A program made the position numbers and the translations under genes. Under the pieces are notes generated by a model, which saw only the letters and a program-made list of their open reading frames with translations, was not told where the DNA came from and searched no databases. A DNA stretch of 64,000 bases from Thermoleophilia bacterium SCSIO 60948 (GTDB lineage Bacteria > Actinomycetota > Thermoleophilia > Solirubrobacterales > 70-9). This document shows positions 57,381-64,000 of this stretch, piece after piece (positions within the stretch are counted from its first letter, which is position 1; each line of letters starts with the position of its first letter). The stretch lies in NCBI GenBank assembly GCA_021496505.1, contig CP053031.1:2596001-2660000 (forward strand), in the 5' to 3' direction.

Positions 57381-58172
57381 ATGGTCTCGCCGAGCGATCA
57401 CAGAGGGTCAAGAGGGTCGACTCGCCGGCGAAGCCGATCGACGAGCGACGGTCCGGTGGCAACGGAGAGGGTCAAGCGCTTCGGACGCCTCCGGGCCACC
57501 GTCGCTCTCGCCGCGCTGCTCGTCCTCGGTGGCTCGGCGGTCGCGATCGCCGGCCTCGGCCACAACCCGGCCAACAGCAAGCGGCTGATCAACAAGCCGA
57601 TCGAGAACTTCGACTACGACACCGCGAGCCGCTGCAAGTCGAGCGTCCCGAAGGGGATGCGCGAGTTCCAGCACTGGCTGGGGCGCAACGTGCGCGGCGA
57701 GACGTGGGGCATCTACCGCTGTGAGAAGTGGGGTCCGGGCAGCGCCTCGCTTCATGCCGAGAGCCGCGCGATCGACTGGCACCTCGACGCCCGCAACTCG
57801 AAGGACAAGCGCGCGGCCAAGCGGCTGATCGGGCTGCTGCTCGAGAAGGACCGAAAGGGCAACGACGCCGCGCTCGCCCGCCGCATGGGCGTCCAGGGAA
57901 TCATCTTCAACTGCCGGTCGTGGTGGTCCAACGCGGGCGGGATGGGCAAGTACTCCTATTGCTACAAGCCGAACGGCAAGCGCAAGAAGAACCTCGATCC
58001 GACGGCCGCCCACAAGGACCACGTCCACCTCGAGATGAACTGGAAGGGCGCCCGGGAGCGGACCTCGTTCTGGCGTGGCGGCAAGCGCGGCAAGGCGCTG
58101 CGAGGCGCGGCCGCCGCCGGGGCCCACGAGCACGCCGACGCGGCCTCCGTCGAGCCCGTCGCCGACCGCTGA
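57381..58172 (+). CDS. Exported M15/extensin-like protein
   Basis: 263 residues. A basic N-terminus (1-35) and a signal-anchor (40-58) precede a domain with SLHAESRAIDW (His125, Asp132) and HKDHVHLEM (His214, His216), the same zinc-ligand spacing as the M15-like protein at 54328. Cys residues at 85, 114, 178 and 194 could form disulfides. It ends in a tail with His and Ala. ATG 57381 has AGAGGA upstream. A role in cell-wall peptides is plausible but not shown. Confidence 0.72.
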   Translation: MVSPSDHRGSRGSTRRRSRSTSDGPVATERVKRFGRLRATVALAALLVLGGSAVAIAGLGHNPANSKRLINKPIENFDYDTASRCKSSVPKGMREFQHWLGRNVRGETWGIYRCEKWGPGSASLHAESRAIDWHLDARNSKDKRAAKRLIGLLLEKDRKGNDAALARRMGVQGIIFNCRSWWSNAGGMGKYSYCYKPNGKRKKNLDPTAAHKDHVHLEMNWKGARERTSFWRGGKRGKALRGAAAAGAHEHADAASVEPVADR

Positions 58173-58219
58173 TCGCGCACGAGCCCAGCACCGACGCCCG
58201 ATCTGATTCGCTTCGCCCG

Positions 58220-58540
58220 ATGAACCTCTCGAACCATCACGCCTCGACGCTGCGTGAGATCTTCAGCCACGACTCCGAGAACGTCGAGTGGCGCAAGGTC
58301 CGCTCGCTGCTCGAGGCGGTCGGGACCGTCGAGCAGCGCCACGACGGTCACCTCGAGGTCACGATCGGCCCCGAGACCGAGGTGGTGCACGTGCCGCGCG
58401 AGAAGGACGTCGACCGTCAGCGCCTCGTCGACCTGCGGCGGATGCTCGAGCAGGCCGGGATCACGCCCGACTCCACCGAGCCGGTCGCCGACACACGCGA
58501 TCGCGACTTCGGCGACTCGCGCTGGGGCGAGCCGAAGTAG
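58220..58540 (+). CDS. HicA-like protein without partner
   Basis: 106 residues. A LREIFSHDSENVEWRKVRSLLEAVG start and GHLEVTIGPETEVVHVPRE resemble HicA-type double-stranded-RNA-binding-fold toxins in actinobacteria, followed by LVDLRRMLEQAGITP. The usual catalytic His of GSH is not placed as in E. coli HicA (here DGH). No HicB antitoxin is next to it. Start ATG 58220. Possibly a non-toxic relative. Confidence 0.6.
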   Translation: MNLSNHHASTLREIFSHDSENVEWRKVRSLLEAVGTVEQRHDGHLEVTIGPETEVVHVPREKDVDRQRLVDLRRMLEQAGITPDSTEPVADTRDRDFGDSRWGEPK

Positions 58541-58549
58541 GCGCCGAGC

Positions 58550-58580
58550 CGGCGCCGCGACCACTCGGGCCGCGGCGCCG
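58550..58580. terminator. Hairpin between convergent genes
   Basis: A 10 bp perfect stem (58550-58559 with 58571-58580), followed by TTT on the plus strand, lies between the HicA-like stop (58540) and the ABC permease stop (58596). Confidence 0.65.
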
Positions 58581-58595
58581 TTTGCGGGGCAGGGC

Positions 58596-59450
58596 TCAGG
58601 CGCGGCGATAGAGCCGTGAGGTGAGCGGCACGAAGATCGCGACGAGCACCGCGGCGAAGCCGAGGCTGACGCCGGTCGCGAGCGCGTCGAACTCGCCCGA
58701 CATCAGCGCCCTCGTCGCGGTCGCGACGTAGGAGATCGGGTTGATGTCCTCGACGAACACCCGCAGCCCGCTCGGCAGCGTCTGGGGCGGGACGAGGATG
58801 TTCGACAGGAAGACGAGCGGAAACAGCGCCATGAACCCGGTGTTGAGCGTCGCGTTCGGGCTTCTCATCACGAGCCCGACCGTCGCGAAGACCCACGAGA
58901 GGCCGAACGAGAAGACCGCGATCAGCGCGATCCCGGCGATCACCCCGAGCACGCCGCCCGCGGCCTCGTAGCCCATGATCAGCCCGACCACGACGGTGAT
59001 CGCCCCGGCGAGCACGTAGCGCATCGCGTCGCCTCCGACCGCTCCGACGAGCGGCGACGGCTCCCAGATCGGCAGCGAGCGGAAGCGGTCGACAACGCCC
59101 TTGGTCATGTCGGTGTTCAGCGAGACACCCGAGTAGACGGTCGTGAAGAGGATCGACTGGACGAGGATCCCCGGCAGGATGAACTGCAGGTACTCGCCGG
59201 TCGAGCCGGAGATCGCACCGCCGAACAGGTAGGTGAACATCACGAGGAAGAGGATCGGCGTGATCGTCACGTCGATCAGCTGCTCGGGCACGTGCTTGAT
59301 CTTCAGGATCCCGCGCCAGGCGAAGGTCCGGACCATCGTCAGCGTGCTCGGCCGCGGCGGGCGGTCGCTCATCACGAGGGCCTCGCGCAGCAGCGCGTCG
59401 TCGGCCGCTCCGGCGCTCGCGGCTGCCGGCTCGGTGCTCCGGGTGCTCAT
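58596..59450 (-). CDS. ABC-2 type transporter permease (DrrB-like)
   Basis: 284 residues with six transmembrane helices after a cytoplasmic start. [35 protein letters not shown] and the [21 protein letters not shown] region are typical of DrrB daunorubicin-resistance permeases. It would form the pore of an exporter with the ATPase. Its ATG overlaps the ATPase stop as ATGA. Substrate unknown. Confidence 0.9.
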   Translation of the reverse strand: MSTRSTEPAAASAGAADDALLREALVMSDRPPRPSTLTMVRTFAWRGILKIKHVPEQLIDVTITPILFLVMFTYLFGGAISGSTGEYLQFILPGILVQSILFTTVYSGVSLNTDMTKGVVDRFRSLPIWEPSPLVGAVGGDAMRYVLAGAITVVVGLIMGYEAAGGVLGVIAGIALIAVFSFGLSWVFATVGLVMRSPNATLNTGFMALFPLVFLSNILVPPQTLPSGLRVFVEDINPISYVATATRALMSGEFDALATGVSLGFAAVLVAIFVPLTSRLYRRA

Positions 59451-60466
59451 CGCTCCCCCTCCCCCGCCGTGACGGGCTCATCGTCGTTGTCCGTGCTCTC
59501 CCCCTCCGATTGGGCCGCCTCGGCGGTACGGCCCGTCAGCGCGAGGAATACCTCGTCGAGGCTCGGCTGGCCGTGCGAGAAGTCGGCGATCGCGATCCCC
59601 GCGTCGGCGAGTCGCGAGACGACGCCGGCTCCGTGGCCGCTGTCGGGCACCTGGGCGCTGAGCGCGGTCGGGTCCGGCTCGAGGATCACCTCGTCGAGCT
59701 GCTCGGCGAGGATCCGCTCGGCCGCCGGCCGGTCCTCGGGGTCGAGCAGCCGGACACGAAGCGTGCCGACGCCGACCGAGTTCTTGAGCTGACCCGGCGT
59801 GCCCTCGGCGATCACGCGGCCGCTGTCGATCACCGCGATGCCGTCGGCGAGCTGGTCGGCCTCCTCGAGGTACTGAGTGCACAGCAGGACGGTCGTGCCC
59901 TGTGATGCGAGGACGCGGACGATCTCCCAGACCTGATTTCGCGACCGCGGGTCGAGGCCGGTCGTCGGCTCGTCGAGGAACAGCAGTCGGGGCGTGACGA
60001 CGATGCTGGCGGCGATATCGAGCCGCCGGCGCATGCCGCCGGAGTAGTTCTTGACGAGCCGGGTCGCCGCATCGCTTAGCCCGAACGCGGCGAGCAGCTG
60101 ATCGCCGCGCGACTTCGCGTCGGACTTCGAGAAGCCGAGCAGGCGGCCGAGCATGAACAGGTTCTCGCGCCCCGTCAGGTCCTCGTCGACCGAGGCGAGC
60201 TGCCCGGTCAAACTGACCGCGCCGCGGACCGCGTCCGCCTCGCTCACGATGTCGTGCCCGAGGACGCGCGCGCTGCCGCCGTCGGGGCGGAGCAGCGTCG
60301 CGAGCATCTTGATCGTCGTCGTCTTGCCGGCGCCGTTGGGGCCGAGGACGCCGTAGACCGACCCGGCCTTCACCGACAGGTCGACCCCGGCGACCGCCTC
60401 GGTCTCGCCGAACGTCTTTCGCAGGCCCTCGGCCTCGATCGCCAATGTGCTCGTCTGTCCGCTCAT
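59447..60466 (-). CDS. ABC transporter ATPase (DrrA-like)
   Basis: 339 residues. Walker [10 protein letters not shown] (42-50), signature [13 protein letters not shown], Walker [14 protein letters not shown] and a C-terminal DrrA-specific extension (about 230-320) that ends in an acidic tail. It drives the exporter with the permease downstream. GAAGGAGAG lies directly before ATG 60466. A palindrome about 120 nt upstream may be its operator. Confidence 0.93.
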   Translation of the reverse strand: MSGQTSTLAIEAEGLRKTFGETEAVAGVDLSVKAGSVYGVLGPNGAGKTTTIKMLATLLRPDGGSARVLGHDIVSEADAVRGAVSLTGQLASVDEDLTGRENLFMLGRLLGFSKSDAKSRGDQLLAAFGLSDAATRLVKNYSGGMRRRLDIAASIVVTPRLLFLDEPTTGLDPRSRNQVWEIVRVLASQGTTVLLCTQYLEEADQLADGIAVIDSGRVIAEGTPGQLKNSVGVGTLRVRLLDPEDRPAAERILAEQLDEVILEPDPTALSAQVPDSGHGAGVVSRLADAGIAIADFSHGQPSLDEVFLALTGRTAEAAQSEGESTDNDDEPVTAGEGER

Positions 60467-60585
60467 CTCTCCTTCGGGTTTCGCCGTTACACCGAGGATG
60501 AGAGTTCGAGCGGGCTCGAAGTCAAGCGATCCGCATCGCGACCTCGCGGGCGAGCCGTTCTCGTCCTTGGTTGGAAAAACGTATC

Positions 60586-60607
60586 AGATAGTTCGGCTGA
60601 ACGATCT
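60586..60607. promoter_or_regulatory. Palindrome between the ABC exporter and a methyltransferase
   Basis: AGATAGTTC-N4-GAACGATCT, with one mismatch in nine pairs, lies in the 200 nt divergent region (60466-60667). The form suits a TetR-type dimer site. No regulator gene is nearby. Confidence 0.45.
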
Positions 60608-60666
60608 TTAGCGTTCCACGGCGACGCTATCTGCCCCGCCCATCGAACGCCACCTACGCTCGCGGG

Positions 60667-61296
60667 GTGAGCGGCGAGGAACTGGTCACCGAGCTCGTCG
60701 AGCTCCCGGGCGGCGCGCTGGAGATCGAGCAGCCGCGCGAGTCGGCCGAGCTTCCGGATGCCGGCGCGGTCGAGTGGGCCCCGATGGCTCCCTACTGGTC
60801 GGTGCTGTGGCGGAGCGGGCGCGCGCTCGCGCGCGAGCTGGCGGTCATGGGGGTGCCTCCACGCGTGATCGAACTCGGTTGCGGCCTCGGACTGCCGAGC
60901 CTCGTCGCCGCGCGCACCGGCGCCTCGGTCCTCGCGACCGACGAGGAGGACGAGGCGCTCGAGCTGCTGGGCTCGAACGCCGCGCGCAACGGGATCGAGC
61001 TCGAGACGCGTGTCGCCGACTTCACCGCGCCGCCCCAGGTACTCGGCCTCGGCCGCTTCGACCTCGCGCTCGCCTCGGACCTGCTGTACGAGCGGGCGTC
61101 GGTGGCCGCGCTGCTCCACCTGCTGCCGCGCCTCGCGCCCGTAGCGCTCGTCGCCGACCCCGGTCGTCCCGCCGCCGCGGTGTTCGTCGAGCGCGCGCGG
61201 GAGCGCTGGCAGGTCGAGACGGTCGAGCGAGGCGTCGTCGAGATCCACCGGATCGAGTTCGCTCCGAACGGCGAGCGCCTCGGCTCGAGCGACTAG
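60667..61296 (+). CDS. Class I SAM methyltransferase (lysine-methyltransferase-like)
   Basis: 209 residues. Motif I is VIELGCGLGLPSL, with LATDEEDEALELL as motif II and LALASDLLYE as motif IV, matching the Methyltransf_16/METTL20-like group that methylates lysines on proteins such as ETF-beta. WAPYWSVLW near the start supports this. GTG 60667 is the start. The target is not known. Confidence 0.8.
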   Translation: MSGEELVTELVELPGGALEIEQPRESAELPDAGAVEWAPMAPYWSVLWRSGRALARELAVMGVPPRVIELGCGLGLPSLVAARTGASVLATDEEDEALELLGSNAARNGIELETRVADFTAPPQVLGLGRFDLALASDLLYERASVAALLHLLPRLAPVALVADPGRPAAAVFVERARERWQVETVERGVVEIHRIEFAPNGERLGSSD

Positions 61297-61308
61297 GTTT
61301 CCGCCGCC

Positions 61309-62079
61309 ATGGGATTCGGGGGTGTCAAGCCGCGTCGCGCGCGCAATGAGCTCGGGCGCGGGCTCTTGCAGATCGGGGGGCCTGGGGTCGGGCTGCCCGA
61401 GGCACTGCTCGCCCTGCGCGGCAATCCGAATCGCGCTGACGACAAGCGCGAGGAGGCGGCGCTGCGCTCGCTCGACCTCGAGGGCCGCACCGTCTACGAC
61501 GTCGGTGCGTTCCGCGGCATCACGGCGATGGTCTTCGCGCGGATGGCGGGCCCCGGCGGACACGTCTTCTGCTTCGAGCCTCACCCGGAGAACTTCCGCG
61601 TCATCGAACGACACCTCGAGCTCAACGGCGTCGAGAACGTGACGCCGCTGAACGAGGGGGTCGGCCGCGAGCGCTCCGTTCTCGCGTTGTCGGGCGCCGG
61701 CGGCACGGCGAGCTTCGATGACGCGATCGCAGCCAGCTACGACACGGACCCGGAGGAGCGGATCGAGGTCAGCGTGCGATCGATCGACGAGCACGTCGCG
61801 GACGCGATGGCGCCGCCGGATTTCGTCAAGATCGACGTCGAGGGCCTCGAGGGCGAGGTCCTCGCGGGGATGCACACCACGCTTCGGACGATCCGCCCAC
61901 GCGTGTTCGTCGAGATGCACGGCGCCGACGAAGCCGCAAAGCGTGCCAACGCGCGCGAGGTCGTCGGGCTGCTGCTCGACGCCGGCTACGCCATCGAGCA
62001 CGTCGAGTCCGGCCGGGCGCTGAGCCGCGAGAGCGCCGAGGACGGGCGCAGCGGACACCTGCTCTGCGCGCCGGCCTAG
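61309..62079 (+). CDS. FkbM family methyltransferase
   Basis: 256 residues of the FkbM O-methyltransferase group. TVYDVGAFRGITAMVFA (SAM motif I), FCFEPHPENFRVIERHLELNG (motif II) and FVKIDVEGLEGEVLAGM (motif with Asp-Glu) are all present. It methylates a hydroxyl on a sugar or polyketide, unknown here. It follows the first methyltransferase by 12 nt and is probably in the same operon. Confidence 0.9.
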   Translation: MGFGGVKPRRARNELGRGLLQIGGPGVGLPEALLALRGNPNRADDKREEAALRSLDLEGRTVYDVGAFRGITAMVFARMAGPGGHVFCFEPHPENFRVIERHLELNGVENVTPLNEGVGRERSVLALSGAGGTASFDDAIAASYDTDPEERIEVSVRSIDEHVADAMAPPDFVKIDVEGLEGEVLAGMHTTLRTIRPRVFVEMHGADEAAKRANAREVVGLLLDAGYAIEHVESGRALSRESAEDGRSGHLLCAPA

Positions 62080-62083
62080 GAGC

Positions 62084-63040
62084 TCAGGGCACGACCACGG
62101 CGGCGCCGGCGAAGCGGCCGTGGCGCAGGTCGTCGAGCGCGCCGGCGGCGTTCTCGAGCTCGTAGGTCGTCACGTGCGTGCGGACGGGGACCCGCGGCGC
62201 CAACTCGAGGAACTCCTCGCCGTCTCGCCGGGTGAGGTTCGCCACCGACAGCAACGAGCGCTCGTGCCAGAGCAGCTCATAGGCGAACGACGGGATCTCG
62301 CTCATGTGGATGCCGGCGCAGACGACCCTGCCGCCCGGAGCCGTCGCCGCGAGTGCAACCGGAACGAGGCCCCCGACCGGCGCGAAGATGATCGCGGCGT
62401 CGAGCTCCTCCGGCGCCTTCTCGCCGGACCCTCCCGCCCACTCCGCGCCGAGCTCGAGGGCGAGCTTCTGCGCCTGCAGGTCGCCGTCGCGGGTGAAGGC
62501 GAAGATTCGACGGCCCTCGAACGCCGCGACTTGGGCGATGACGTGGGCGGCGGCGCCGAAGCCGAAGAAGCCGACGCGCGTCGCATCGCCGCAGAAGCGC
62601 AGCGCCCGGTACCCGATGAGCCCGGCGCAGAGGAGCGGCGCGACCTGCTCGGCGGGCTCGGAGTCCGGGACGGCGAAGCAGAAGCGCTCGTCGGCGACGG
62701 TCCACTCGGCGAAACCGCCGTCGATGTCGCGGCCGGTGAAGCGCGCGATCGGGCACAGGTTCTCGCGGCCCGAGCGGCAGTACGCGCAGCTCCCGCAGGT
62801 CCAGCCGAGCCACGGGATGCCGACGCGGCGCCCCGTCCCGTCGACGCGTCCGACGATCTGGTGGCCGAGGGTCCGCGGCGGCGCGTCGATCGCGACCTCG
62901 CCGTCGAGCAGGTGGAGGTCGGTCCGGCACACGCCGCAGGCCTCGACGCGGACCGCGAGCTCGCCCGGGCGGGCCACCGGGCGCGCGACCTCCGCCGGCT
63001 CGAGCGGCCCGCCGACCCCGGTGAACCGCACCGCGCGCAT
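62084..63040 (-). CDS. Zinc-dependent alcohol dehydrogenase
   Basis: 318 residues of the MDR family. Catalytic zinc ligands are Cys38 (GVCRTD), His60 (LGHQ) and a Cys near 154 (PLLCAG); structural zinc is Cys82, 85, 88 and 96 (CGSCAYCRSGRENLC). The NAD loop is GFFGFGAAAH. The Gln after His60 replaces the usual Glu, as in the AdhA-like subgroup. It oxidises an alcohol with NAD(P); the substrate is not certain. Start ATG 63040, 3 nt after the YdeI stop. Confidence 0.9.
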   Translation of the reverse strand: MRAVRFTGVGGPLEPAEVARPVARPGELAVRVEACGVCRTDLHLLDGEVAIDAPPRTLGHQIVGRVDGTGRRVGIPWLGWTCGSCAYCRSGRENLCPIARFTGRDIDGGFAEWTVADERFCFAVPDSEPAEQVAPLLCAGLIGYRALRFCGDATRVGFFGFGAAAHVIAQVAAFEGRRIFAFTRDGDLQAQKLALELGAEWAGGSGEKAPEELDAAIIFAPVGGLVPVALAATAPGGRVVCAGIHMSEIPSFAYELLWHERSLLSVANLTRRDGEEFLELAPRVPVRTHVTTYELENAAGALDDLRHGRFAGAAVVVP

Positions 63041-63043
63041 GAC

Positions 63044-63634
63044 TCAGGGGTGCGGCGTCTCGCCGCGAGCGCACATCTCGACGTACTTCGCGATCCGTCG
63101 CGCGCGAGTCTCGGGCCGCTTGGCCTCGTGGACGCGCCAGAGGACCGAGTAGCGATTCGTCTTCGAGAGGCCGGCGAAGAACTCGGCGGCACGCGGGTCG
63201 GAGTCGAGCGCTCGCTGCAGGTCGCCGGGGACCTCGATGGTCGACGGGGGCTCGTAGGCGGCCTCCCAGCGGCCGTCGGCCTTCGCTCGCTCGACCTCGG
63301 CGAGACCCATCGGGTGCATCTCCCCGGCCGCGATCAGCCGCTCGACGGAGTCGCGGTTGATCCGCGACCACTTGCTCCGCGGCCGCCGCGGGGTGAAGCG
63401 CTGGAGGTAGAAGCTCTCGTCGTAGCGGTTGACCTGCGAGTCGATCCAGCCGTAGCGCAGCGATGCCTCGACCATCTCGGCATAGGTCGCGGTCGTCTCG
63501 CCCGAGCCCTTCTTGGCGATCTTCGCCCAGACTCCGTCCGAGCTGGTGCCCTCGCGCTCGAGGAACTCGACGTAGTCGGTGCGCGAGCCGAAGCTGACGA
63601 CCGGGAGTCCGTCCTTGCCGGTCTCTTCCGCCAT
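63044..63634 (-). CDS. YdeI/OmpD-associated family protein
   Basis: 196 residues matching the YdeI family: VSFGSRTDYVEFLE near the N-terminus, GVWAKIAKKGSG, YGWIDSQ, FTPRRPRSKWSRIN, and the C-terminal VPGDLQRALDSDPRAAEFFAGLS segment. YdeI is linked to polymyxin and peptide resistance in enterics; here the role is unknown. ATG 63634 is the start. It is followed by the alcohol dehydrogenase 3 nt downstream. Confidence 0.87.
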   Translation of the reverse strand: MAEETGKDGLPVVSFGSRTDYVEFLEREGTSSDGVWAKIAKKGSGETTATYAEMVEASLRYGWIDSQVNRYDESFYLQRFTPRRPRSKWSRINRDSVERLIAAGEMHPMGLAEVERAKADGRWEAAYEPPSTIEVPGDLQRALDSDPRAAEFFAGLSKTNRYSVLWRVHEAKRPETRARRIAKYVEMCARGETPHP

Positions 63635-63718
63635 CGCGAAGCAAGCTAACCGAGCGGTCTCGTTTGCGCCCACCGCCAGCGGACATTCGGCGCCGGCAAA
63701 CCGATTTCTGGAGGAACG

Positions 63719-64000
63719 ATGGTCAAGCGGATCGCCGCGGTCTGGATCCCCGTCAGCGACATGAGCCGAGCGGTCGGCTTCTATCGCGACAAGCTCAAGC
63801 TCGACGTCACCGAGCACGACGGAGACTGGTCGGAGGTCACGGCCGGCGATGTCACGATCGGCCTGAACGCGAACGAGAGCGAGGGCGCCGGCGTCGAGGG
63901 CGGACCCGTGATCGCCTTCCAGCCGGAGAGCGGCATCGAGGACGCGGTCGAGGACCTGCGCAGCTCGGGCGTTGAGATCGCGGGCGAGATCTCCAACCAT
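63719..64000 (+). CDS. VOC/glyoxalase-fold protein, partial (C-terminus beyond window)
   Basis: 94 codons are visible. The N-terminus KRIAAVWIPVSDMSRAVGFY, then RDKLKLDVTEHDGDW and VIAFQPESGIEDAVEDLRSSG are typical of glyoxalase/VOC domain proteins, dimeric metal-binding enzymes or binding proteins. GGAGG lies 4 nt before ATG 63719. The gene is divergent from ydeI with about 85 nt between. The rest of the protein is outside the window, so no substrate can be given. Confidence 0.85.
   Translation, partial: MVKRIAAVWIPVSDMSRAVGFYRDKLKLDVTEHDGDWSEVTAGDVTIGLNANESEGAGVEGGPVIAFQPESGIEDAVEDLRSSGVEIAGEISNH

Overview
This 64 kb window comes from a chromosome of very high GC with strong GC3 bias, ATG/GTG/TTG starts, many 1-4 nt gene overlaps, and families typical of deep-branching Actinomycetota. 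These include a two-permease plus six-protein Mce operon, MpsC/DUF2294 proteins, DUF6458, a DUF4333-like lipoprotein, B-type succinate dehydrogenase and AidB. My best guess is a Thermoleophilia/Solirubrobacterales-like actinobacterium; this is inferred from gene content only. No rRNA, tRNA, insertion sequence, prophage or CRISPR array was seen. One structural RNA, the small bacterial SRP RNA, is present.

Layout. 1-13.2 kb, minus strand: one translationally coupled operon headed by a CopC-CopD-substrate-binding-protein fusion, then two MlaE/YrbE permeases, six Mce (MlaD) proteins and a PF13454-like flavoprotein cut by the window edge. 13.2-16.5 kb: a secreted SBP56/methanethiol-oxidase-like protein with a frameshift, and a split YeeE/YedE sulfur transporter. 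Their promoters carry nearly the same palindrome, so they look co-regulated. 16.6-19.1 kb: small membrane and DNA-binding proteins and a fatty-acid hydroxylase. 19.1-21.4 kb: malate and isocitrate dehydrogenases. 21.6-30.6 kb: an MpsC-like protein, AidB, an acyl-CoA synthetase, an FAD/FeS 2-hydroxyacid dehydrogenase, an M28 peptidase and a site-2 protease. 30.7-40.8 kb: two different succinate:quinone oxidoreductases, a B-type sdhCAB and an archaeal-like E-type with an HdrB/CCG subunit, separated by two MpsC-like genes, a small HTH protein and an M14 carboxypeptidase. 40.8-47.5 kb: a large membrane protein, a lipoprotein, asd-lysC and a divergent GH3 protein. 47.5-50.6 kb: tandem hairpins, then a PadR-MMPL efflux operon. 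50.9-54.1 kb: the classical dnaX-ybaB-recR cluster. 54.3-58.6 kb: two exported M15-like metallopeptidase homologues, ridA-ilvA, the SRP RNA and a HicA-like protein. 58.6-64 kb: a DrrAB-type ABC exporter, two methyltransferases, an alcohol dehydrogenase, a YdeI-like protein and a VOC protein cut by the window edge.

Functionally, the window combines central carbon metabolism (mdh, icd, two Sdh systems), aspartate-family amino-acid synthesis (lysC, asd, ilvA with its detoxifying partner ridA), envelope lipid and small-molecule transport (Mce, MMPL, DrrAB), DNA maintenance (dnaX, ybaB, recR, aidB) and sulfur handling. The most unusual items are the copper/binding-protein fusion coupled to the Mce operon, the two-promoter sulfur regulon, the paired SQR types, the AT-hook/winged-helix protein with a structured leader, and the three-unit hairpin array.
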